NCBI GenBank assembly: GCA_947259605.1
Contig: CAMYMX010000296.1
Span: 1 to 5,250, forward strand
Source of the DNA: an uncultured Polyangiaceae bacterium
Lineage (GTDB): Bacteria; Myxococcota_A; Polyangia; Polyangiales; Houyiibacteriaceae
Length of the DNA: 5,250 nucleotides
Direction of reading: 5' to 3'
Shown: positions 1 through 5,250 of the stretch, one piece after another
Numbering within the stretch: the stretch's first letter is position 1
Layout of the letters: each line of letters begins with the position of its first letter
Position numbers and translations under genes: made by a program
The notes under the pieces: generated by a model
What the model saw: the letters and a program-made list of their open reading frames with translations, nothing else
Databases searched by the model: none
Told to the model about the DNA's origin: nothing

Positions 1-1
1 C

Positions 2-22
2 GCGGCGGAGGCGGCTCAATGA
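2..22 (+). CDS. 3' end of an upstream gene, probably a nuo subunit (partial)
   Basis: One frame reads Ala-Ala-Glu-Ala-Ala-Gln and then TGA at 20-22. The stop overlaps the nuoH ATG (19-21) as ATGA, a common arrangement for translationally coupled genes in an operon. In many bacterial complex I operons nuoG precedes nuoH, so the tail may belong to NuoG, but six residues cannot identify a protein. The other forward frames at this edge have no comparable stop before nuoH, which fits this reading but does not prove it. Confidence 0.4.
   Translation, partial: AAEAAQ
7..11 (+). promoter_or_regulatory. Ribosome binding site of nuoH
   Basis: GGAGG lies seven bases before the ATG at 19. It is the clearest Shine-Dalgarno sequence in the window, and it sits inside the last codons of the upstream gene, supporting both the nuoH start and translational coupling. 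Confidence 0.7.
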
Positions 23-1434
23 CCACGACGTTTCTGGTCGTCTCCTCCCTGGTGAAGGTGCTGGTCGTCCTCGTGATCACCGTCGGCACCTTCGCTCCGA
101 TCATCATCTGGGCCGAGCGGCGCCAGAGCGCCATGATTCAGGACCGGCTGGGGCCGAGTCGCGCCGCCATCACGCTACCGGCCTCGGCGGTGGCCTTCAT
201 CGATCGCGCGCGCCTTCCCATGTGGCGCCTCGCCGCGCTGACAGGCATCGTGGCCATCGTTGCGCTGCTCACGCTGACCTTCGTCGCCATCAAAGGCAGC
301 AACCCGCTCCCGCTCTCGACATCTGCATTGACCGCCGCGTTGGTCGGCTTCGGCGCGGCCTCCGTCTTGCTCCGCGTAGGCTACGGCGTCCACGGCATGA
401 TCGTCCGCAACAGCGGCAAGATCATGCTCCTGGGTCTGCTGCATCCCTTGGCGGACGCGCTCAAGTTCATCTTCAAGGAGGACTTCGTTCCGCCCAAGGC
501 CGACAAGCTCTTGTTCTCTGCGGGTCCGATCATCGCGCTCATTCCGGCGATCGCAGCGTTTGCGGTCATCCCGTTCGCAAGCAGCTTGCACTGGGACTAC
601 CTCAATCAGGTGCTCCCGCGAACCGGCGAAATTGCCGGGCCCGTGGTGCTCATGCAAGTGGCCAGCATCAACGTTGGCATCCTCTTCATCTTCGCCATCG
701 CCAGCACCGGCATCATCGGCGCTGCGGTCTCCGGCTACGCCTCGGACAACAAGTACTCGTTGCTCGGCGGGATTCGCGCCGCCAGTCAGATGGTCAGCTA
801 CGAAGTCGTCCTCGGCCTCACGCTCGTGCCTGCCTTCATGGTCTACGCTTCGCTTCGGCTCGAGGACATGGCGATGTGGCAATACGATCACATGTGGGGG
901 ATCTTCGTCCCGCCGCTGACCCTCGCTGCCATCAATTTTTTCGTCGCCGCCGTCGCCGAGACCAAGCGCGTTCCCTTCGACCTTCCCGAGGGTGAGAGCG
1001 AGCTCGTCGGCGGCTACCTGACCGAATACTCCGGCATGAAGTTCGGCATGTTCTTCATGGGCGAATTCGTCGAAGTGGTTTCGCTCGCCGCGCTCGCCTC
1101 CGTGATCTTTCTCGGCGGTTGGGATGTGCCCTTTCTCTATCGCGATGGCTTCGAGTTTTCGCTGCCCTTCGTCTCCGCGGGCTTCTCGGTGCCGCTGGTC
1201 CATTGGCTCGTCGTGGCCATTCAGTTCGTTGTTTTCCTCTTCAAGATCGTCGTGTTGATTTGGTTCCAGCTCATGATTCGCTGGACCCTTCCGCGGTTCC
1301 GCTACGACCAGCTCATGTCGCTCTGCTGGAAGGGTCTCTTGCCGGTTTCCCTGCTCAACATTCTGGTCATCGGCGCCTTCATTCTGTCCGGCTGGCTCGA
1401 TGGCTGGGTCGGTTTCTTCGAAAAGCTTTTCTGA
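19..1434 (+). CDS. nuoH: NADH-quinone oxidoreductase subunit H (complex I subunit 1), long form
   Basis: This is the membrane subunit of respiratory complex I that joins the peripheral arm to the proton-pumping arm and forms much of the quinone chamber. Family signatures are clear: an ERR motif after the first membrane helix (residues 33-35), QDRLGPSR (41-48), GLLHPLADALKFIFKEDFVP (139-158), YASDNKYSLLGG (240-251), the acidic loop AETKRVPFDLPEGESELVGG (313-332), EYSGMKFGMFF (336-346), and the basic C-terminal RWTLPRFRYDQLM (421-433). About ten hydrophobic segments are visible, against eight in typical NuoH. At 471 residues it is well above the usual 320-350. The excess is mainly one block, about residues 50-136, between RLGPSR and GLLHPLADALK, with two membrane-length hydrophobic stretches (about 71-91 and 101-122). 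The start has a good GGAGG and an ATGA overlap with the preceding frame. The reading frame is intact throughout, so this is not a frameshift artefact. The assignment is firm; the role of the insert is unknown. Confidence 0.96.
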   Translation: MTTTFLVVSSLVKVLVVLVITVGTFAPIIIWAERRQSAMIQDRLGPSRAAITLPASAVAFIDRARLPMWRLAALTGIVAIVALLTLTFVAIKGSNPLPLSTSALTAALVGFGAASVLLRVGYGVHGMIVRNSGKIMLLGLLHPLADALKFIFKEDFVPPKADKLLFSAGPIIALIPAIAAFAVIPFASSLHWDYLNQVLPRTGEIAGPVVLMQVASINVGILFIFAIASTGIIGAAVSGYASDNKYSLLGGIRAASQMVSYEVVLGLTLVPAFMVYASLRLEDMAMWQYDHMWGIFVPPLTLAAINFFVAAVAETKRVPFDLPEGESELVGGYLTEYSGMKFGMFFMGEFVEVVSLAALASVIFLGGWDVPFLYRDGFEFSLPFVSAGFSVPLVHWLVVAIQFVVFLFKIVVLIWFQLMIRWTLPRFRYDQLMSLCWKGLLPVSLLNILVIGAFILSGWLDGWVGFFEKLF

Positions 1435-1436
1435 GG
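1433..1436 (+). promoter_or_regulatory. Ribosome binding site of nuoI
   Basis: GAGG overlaps the nuoH stop codon and lies six bases before the ATG at 1443. It decides the nuoI start: the frame is open further upstream to an ATG at 1119, but that would run over 300 bases inside nuoH. Confidence 0.65.
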
Positions 1437-1442
1437 TCGCGC

Positions 1443-2036
1443 ATGGCAGCTGTAGTCAAAGTCATCAAAAAACCAGGTCGCACTGTCGCCGAGCAGGTTT
1501 ATCTCCCCGAGATTGCCAAGGGTCTCGGCCTTGCGATGGGCCGCTTTTTCAAGAACACCTTCGGCCCAAAGTCCATGAAAGAAATCGCCACGGTGAAATA
1601 CCCGGAAGAGACGGTCGAGTACCCGGAACGCTTCCGCGGCATTCACCGGCTCACCCAGCGAACCGACGGCTCCCCGCGATGCGTGGCATGCCTTTGCTGC
1701 AGCACGGCCTGCCCCGCCCAGTGCATTCACATCGAGCCGGCCGAGTACGAGCCCGACGATCCGCGCTACGGCTACGAGCGCTTTCCCGCGGTGTTCACCA
1801 TCGACGAGCTACGCTGCATCTTCTGCGGTTACTGCGTCGAAGCCTGCCCCTGCGATGCCATTCGGATGGACACCGGCATGCACATGCCGCCGTCGACCCG
1901 TCGGGAGCACTTCATCTTCGACAAAGACACCCTGCTCTCGATCCCAGGGCGGGATGGGTCCTACCTGACCGCCAACCCACGCCACGAGCCAGGCGACCCG
2001 AGTCATCCGGGCGTCGATCGTGAGCGCGGACACTAG
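1443..2036 (+). CDS. nuoI: NADH-quinone oxidoreductase subunit I, 2x[4Fe-4S] ferredoxin-type
   Basis: NuoI is a peripheral-arm subunit of complex I that carries clusters N6a and N6b and relays electrons toward N2 and quinone. The 197-residue product has two classical CxxCxxCxxxCP motifs: Cys80, 83, 86, 90 (CVACLCCSTACP) and Cys125, 128, 131, 135 (CIFCGYCVEACP). As is normal for the family, the last cysteine of each motif would serve the other cluster. The N-terminal KGLGLAMGRFFKNTFG (26-41) matches the amphipathic helix that seats NuoI on the membrane arm. YPEE, RFRGIHRL (63-70) and the RMDTGMH stretch after cluster two (141-147) are also typical. Extra cysteines at 85, 94 and 137 are seen; at 85 and 137 many homologues carry other residues. 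The ATG lies 8 bases after the nuoH stop with GAGG in front, so the two are co-transcribed and probably co-translated. Length is within the usual range. Confidence 0.97.
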   Translation: MAAVVKVIKKPGRTVAEQVYLPEIAKGLGLAMGRFFKNTFGPKSMKEIATVKYPEETVEYPERFRGIHRLTQRTDGSPRCVACLCCSTACPAQCIHIEPAEYEPDDPRYGYERFPAVFTIDELRCIFCGYCVEACPCDAIRMDTGMHMPPSTRREHFIFDKDTLLSIPGRDGSYLTANPRHEPGDPSHPGVDRERGH

Positions 2037-2038
2037 GC

Positions 2039-2887
2039 GTGACCGAATCGCGCGCGGCCAGCCGGACGGCGATCATGGTCGCCGCCTACCGCGGCCGGGC
2101 CTCCGCCACGGCGACGCCGATCTGTCATGACCCCTGGGCGCTGGGCCTTGCGGGAGCCGAGGGCGAAGCGCTTTCCCGTCGCTGGGACGCGCACTCGCCC
2201 TCGATGGAGCTTTGGATGGCGCTTCGGACCCGCTATCTCGACGACTGCGTCACGCGGGCGCTCGATCGCGGGGTCCGCCAGGTCGTGATTCTCGGTGCTG
2301 GCCTCGACACTCGGGCTGCGCGCTTGGGACGCGACGGTGTTCGTTTCTTCGAGGTCGACCAACCTGCCAGCCAAGCGGACAAACGTGAACGACTTTCGAG
2401 CTTTGACGCCTATCCGATAGAATCGGCAGAGTTTGTCTCTTGTGACTTCGAACGAGACGACTTCGTAGCGCTCCTCGAAACTGCAGGGCTCGATCGAGGC
2501 TCGCCCGCCTGCTTCGTCTGGGAGGGCGTGGTTTACTACCTGCTCGAGGCGGCCGCGCGCTCGACGCTCGAGCGCCTGGCATCGGAGTTCGACCCCCGCT
2601 CGCTCCTGGTCTTCGACTACCTCAACAGCAAGATGGCGACGTCGAGCCCACGCCTCCGCGCAGAAGACCGCGCGATGCAGGGGATCATCGAGGAGCTCGG
2701 CGAGCCCATGCAGTTTGGCATCGACGACCCGACCCCCTTGATGGCCGAGTGCGGCTATCGTTTTCTGCGGACCGTGAGCTTCGATGAGCTGGCGCTGGAG
2801 TACACCGGCACCTACGCGCGCGAGCGTTTCTTTCGCTTCCAAGCGGTGGGGTTGGCAAGCGCAGGCGAGGATCTCTCCCTTTGGTAG
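2039..2887 (+). CDS. Class I SAM-dependent methyltransferase, LCM/TIGR00027 type
   Basis: The 282-residue product has the hallmarks of the leucine carboxyl methyltransferase-like family (PF04072, TIGR00027): an N-terminal SRTAIMVAAYRGRAS (8-22), a DPWA motif (31-34), the SAM-binding loop VILGAGLDTRAARL (83-96), the acidic end of strand two FFEVDQP (103-109) followed by KRERL, CDF (135-137), and WEGVVYYL (161-168) at the catalytic face. Family members transfer a methyl group, often to oxygen on small molecules or carboxylates, and many are of unknown substrate; none can be named here. No signal peptide or membrane helix is seen, so it is probably cytoplasmic. The GTG start is chosen because the SRTA motif must lie near the N-terminus and the first ATG inside the frame would cut it. 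It begins only 2 bases after the nuoI stop, implying coupled translation, although only a weak GCGGA precedes it. A direct link to complex I is conjecture from position. Confidence 0.9.
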   Translation: MTESRAASRTAIMVAAYRGRASATATPICHDPWALGLAGAEGEALSRRWDAHSPSMELWMALRTRYLDDCVTRALDRGVRQVVILGAGLDTRAARLGRDGVRFFEVDQPASQADKRERLSSFDAYPIESAEFVSCDFERDDFVALLETAGLDRGSPACFVWEGVVYYLLEAAARSTLERLASEFDPRSLLVFDYLNSKMATSSPRLRAEDRAMQGIIEELGEPMQFGIDDPTPLMAECGYRFLRTVSFDELALEYTGTYARERFFRFQAVGLASAGEDLSLW

Positions 2888-3156
2888 AGACTCGGCAAAT
2901 CGACGGACGCGCAGTCACGTTCCGACACGAGCGAGGCGCCGGGACGAGCCGGAACCGACGGGCCTGCACTCGACTCCGTGGCGCGCCTGCGACGGGTTTA
3001 GCCGAATGGATGACGTGAGAGACATCCGGGTCCCGGCCCTCATCGGCGCAGGAGCTGCCGAGCTCATCTGTCGGCGATCGTGACAGGCAACTTCCGCTGC
3101 TGGCGTCCGATAGCTCTGGCATGCCCTCATCCGCGGCACTACGGTGCCTATCGTTC
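2888..3156. other. Intergenic region between methyltransferase and recQ
   Basis: No gene can be defended in this 269-base stretch. Short frames occur on both strands but lack family motifs and extend into neighbouring genes as shadows. A five-base-pair hairpin (GAGCT/AGCTC, 3052-3065) has no T-tract and could occur by chance. No convincing -35/-10 pair is visible, although the recQ promoter presumably lies here because the gap breaks the tight spacing of the upstream genes. Part of the stretch could also belong to recQ if translation starts at the in-frame ATG at 3121. Confidence 0.6.
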
Positions 3157-5061
3157 ATGACCGACATCGACTTGGCTTTACGAGAGCGCTTCGGGCTTTC
3201 GGAGTTCCATCCCTGGCAGCGTGAGGCCATCGAAGAGCTCCTCGAGGGGCGCCGACGGGTCATCGTCATTGCGCCTACGGGCGGCGGCAAGTCGCTCTGC
3301 TACCAGCTTCCGGCTGCAGTCCTTGAGGGGACCTCGATCGTGATCTCTCCGCTCATCGCGCTGATGGAAGATCAGGTGCGCGCTCTGACGGCGCGTGGGG
3401 TCGCGGCAACCTACCTGGCCTCGACTCTCGAACCCGAGGAGGTGAAGCGTCGCGAGCGTGAAATCTTCAAAGGCCGCTATCAACTCGTCTACGTGGCGCC
3501 CGAACGCCTCGAGTCGCCGTGGCTGGTCGACAGGCTCGCGGGGATCCGGCCTGCGCTGTTGGCCATTGACGAAGCGCACTGCATCTCGCAGTGGGGCCAT
3601 GATTTTCGGCCCTCGTACCTGAGGCTCGGCGAGATCATCGAGCGCTTGAAGCCTCCTCGGGTCATCGCTTGCACAGCGACGGCGACGCCGATCGTGCGTC
3701 GCGAGATTCAAGAACGGCTTGGTCTGGGCTCCGAACAGAGCGCTGTCATCTTGCGTGGCTTTTCACGACCCAATCTGCATCTTGCCGTCGTCGAGAGCGA
3801 CAGCTCCACCCAGCGGCGCAAGCGGATGCTGCACGCGCTTCGGGATGCACTCGGCAATCCTGACAAGCCCAAAGGGGGCGCAATCGTGTATGCAGCGACC
3901 CGTCGCAACACCGAAAAAGTAGCAGAGGCCGTCGCCAAGTCAGGCTGGCGTGTCGCCCCGTATCACGCCGGTCTCGCGGCTTCGGTGCGCGAGGACGTGA
4001 ACCGGCGTTTCGCAAATCGCTCTCTCGATGTCGTCGTCGCCACCAACGCGTTCGGGATGGGAATCGATCGGGCCGACATTCGCACCGTCGTTCACGTGCA
4101 GGCGCCAGGCTCGGTCGAGGCGTACTATCAAGAGGTCGGGCGCGCGGGGCGCGACGGCCAGCCCGCGCACGGCCTCTTGCTCACTAGCTCGGGGGATCTC
4201 GGGCTTCGACGCCGCCTAATCGGCTTCAGCGGTGGGCGAGACCCAGGCGGCGTTCAAGACCCCGCGCACGTGCAACAGCAGTGGCGGCTGTTTCTCGACC
4301 TGATGCGGTACGTCGAAGCAGGCAGCTGCCGGCACGATTTCATCCTGCGGTACTTCGGCGACGAGCAGGAAACCCTCGGAGGCTGTGGTCACTGCGACGT
4401 ATGCGAGCGGCTCGAAGAGCGGGGCGAGGAGGGCGGTCCGCGGTCCGCCTCGGAAGAAGAGGCCATCCTGGTGCGCAAGTCGCTGGCCGGCGTCGCCCGT
4501 AACCAAGGCCGCGCGGGGCTCACGGCCGTGTCCGACATGCTTCACGGCACGGACAACGAACGGCTCCGCCGCCTAGGCCTCACCGAGCTCAGCACGCACG
4601 GTCTCCTCAGGGACCATCCCAAGGCCTGGGTTCTCGCGCTCCTAAGAAGGCTGATCACAGCGGGCCTCGTCGACCTCAGTACTGGCGAATTCCCGATCCC
4701 GTATTTGACGCCCCTCGGCATCGCGACGATGAAAAGCGAAGAACCGGTGCGCGTCCTCGTCCCTCCGCCAGAGGTGCGCCAGCCGAGGGCGCACAAAAAC
4801 GACCGCCAAGCGTCGGAGCGCGAGCTTCCGAACGATGTCGACCCGTTGCTCTTCGAGAGCCTGCGGGCGACCCGGCTCGATCTCGCTCGTGCCAAAGGCG
4901 TTCCGGCCTACGTCGTCTGCCACGACCGCACGCTTCTCGAAATCGCCGCTCACAAACCGACATCCGTCGAGGCGCTCGCAGGCATTCACGGGATGGGCCC
5001 CGCACGCATCGAGCGCTACGGCGAGCCCTTTCTGGCCACCGTGAGCTCCCACGCACCGTAG
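3157..5061 (+). CDS. recQ: ATP-dependent DNA helicase RecQ
   Basis: RecQ unwinds DNA 3' to 5' in recombination and stalled-fork repair. Numbering from the ATG at 3157 (634 residues), the order is: motif 0 FHPWQREAI with Gln21; Walker A APTGGGKS (39-46); ISPLIALMEDQ (63-73); DEAH (138-141); the RecQ-specific aromatic loop SQWGHDFRPSY (144-154); motif III CTATAT (172-177); motif IV around IVYAATRRNTEKVA (243-256); motif V VVATNAFGMGIDRADIR (293-309); motif VI QEVGRAGRDG (325-334). Four zinc-binding cysteines follow (391, 410, 413, 416), then a winged-helix RQC region (about 433-523) and an HRDC domain (about 560-628, with GIHGMGPARIERYG). All catalytic residues are present. A Gly/Gln-rich stretch (about 359-375) precedes the zinc domain. 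An alternative ATG at 3121 adds 12 residues without family resemblance; neither start has a good ribosome site, so the start is uncertain. Length is close to E. coli RecQ (about 610). The gene seems separately expressed from the nuo genes. Confidence 0.97.
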   Translation: MTDIDLALRERFGLSEFHPWQREAIEELLEGRRRVIVIAPTGGGKSLCYQLPAAVLEGTSIVISPLIALMEDQVRALTARGVAATYLASTLEPEEVKRREREIFKGRYQLVYVAPERLESPWLVDRLAGIRPALLAIDEAHCISQWGHDFRPSYLRLGEIIERLKPPRVIACTATATPIVRREIQERLGLGSEQSAVILRGFSRPNLHLAVVESDSSTQRRKRMLHALRDALGNPDKPKGGAIVYAATRRNTEKVAEAVAKSGWRVAPYHAGLAASVREDVNRRFANRSLDVVVATNAFGMGIDRADIRTVVHVQAPGSVEAYYQEVGRAGRDGQPAHGLLLTSSGDLGLRRRLIGFSGGRDPGGVQDPAHVQQQWRLFLDLMRYVEAGSCRHDFILRYFGDEQETLGGCGHCDVCERLEERGEEGGPRSASEEEAILVRKSLAGVARNQGRAGLTAVSDMLHGTDNERLRRLGLTELSTHGLLRDHPKAWVLALLRRLITAGLVDLSTGEFPIPYLTPLGIATMKSEEPVRVLVPPPEVRQPRAHKNDRQASERELPNDVDPLLFESLRATRLDLARAKGVPAYVVCHDRTLLEIAAHKPTSVEALAGIHGMGPARIERYGEPFLATVSSHAP

Positions 5062-5250
5062 CCGACGACCTCGTCGCGGCCGCCCGCGGTGTCGCCCGAG
5101 CTTCGCAGATCCAAGGTTCGCGCTACGAGCCGGTGCCGCCGCGCGGCTATCAGAAGACCCTGGATCCCTATGCGCCCGCACGCGTCCTGGGAAGCGATCC
5201 GCGCGAATTCCAAAGATTCGATGGCCGATGCGGTCGCTGCGTCCCTAGAC
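5062..5250. other. Downstream of recQ: no complete gene, possible start of a gene cut by the window edge
   Basis: No complete gene fits in these 189 bases. Two forward frames stay open to the edge. The frame containing RYEPVPPRGYQKTLDPYAPAR has coding-like composition, but its only visible start candidate is a GTG at 5133 and it has no start in the end of recQ. The second frame has an ATG at 5170 that would give MRPHASWEAIRANSKDSMAD onward. Neither has a clear ribosome site or a family motif. A minus-strand frame also stays open, from the window edge back into recQ. An inverted repeat CGACGA-CC-TCGTCG at 5063-5076 sits just after the recQ stop but lacks a T-tract, so I do not call a terminator. 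Confidence 0.5.

Noticed and set aside
175..1203. Long minus-strand open frame (342 residues) antisense to nuoH
   Set aside because: The translation is dominated by charged residues (Arg, Asp, Glu, His) as expected for the reverse of a GC-rich membrane-protein gene, and has no family motif.
1119..1442. Upstream extension of the nuoI frame to an ATG at 1119
   Set aside because: It would overlap nuoH by more than 300 bases and adds an Arg/Leu-rich stretch unlike NuoI. The ATG at 1443 has a ribosome site and gives the family's usual length.
2033..2842. Minus-strand open frame (269 residues) antisense to the methyltransferase
   Set aside because: It mirrors the methyltransferase gene almost exactly, and all conserved motifs are on the + strand. 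High GC keeps antisense frames free of stops.
3052..3065. Small hairpin GAGCT-loop-AGCTC before recQ
   Set aside because: The stem is only five base pairs with no T-tract, so it is expected by chance in GC-rich DNA and is not a supportable terminator or operator.
5063..5076. Inverted repeat CGACGA-CC-TCGTCG after the recQ stop as a terminator
   Set aside because: The loop is too tight, the stem is short and no T-run follows. The same bases also fit a coding-like frame.
4642..5181. Minus-strand open frame (179 residues) over the recQ 3' end
   Set aside because: It is antisense to the RQC-HRDC region, Arg-rich and without motifs, and is best read as a shadow frame.

Overview
The window is high-GC bacterial DNA with every recognisable gene on the + strand. 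It holds two parts: the end of a respiratory complex I (NADH:quinone oxidoreductase) gene run, and a RecQ DNA helicase gene. The codon bias (strong G/C in third positions), the form of NuoI (CPCDAI and RMDTGMH motifs) and an unusually long NuoH suggest Myxococcota or a related deltaproteobacterial group. That taxonomic guess is an inference from sequence style, not from a marker gene.

Layout: at 2-22 the last codons of an upstream gene (probably another nuo gene) overlap the nuoH start by four bases (ATGA). nuoH (19-1434) encodes the membrane subunit at the quinone-binding site. nuoI (1443-2036) follows after 8 bases and encodes the two-[4Fe-4S] ferredoxin-like subunit that passes electrons toward the quinone pocket formed partly by NuoH. 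A GTG start only 2 bases after nuoI opens a gene for an LCM/TIGR00027-type SAM-dependent methyltransferase (2039-2887), where many nuo operons would continue with nuoJ. These three genes look like one transcription and translation unit.

A 269-base gap (2888-3156) holds no gene, strong promoter or terminator that I can defend. It is followed by recQ (3157-5061), a complete RecQ with helicase core, zinc-binding motif, winged-helix RQC region and a C-terminal HRDC domain. The last 189 bases show no complete gene, but they have coding-like composition and may include the 5' part of a gene that continues beyond the window.

Most of the content is housekeeping. The point most worth attention is NuoH: about 87 residues, probably a two-helix membrane hairpin, are inserted in the otherwise tightly conserved loop between the first transmembrane helix and the GLL-PLADALK segment. 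The methyltransferase tightly coupled to nuoI is the second. I see no CRISPR array, insertion sequence, tRNA, rRNA or phage gene.
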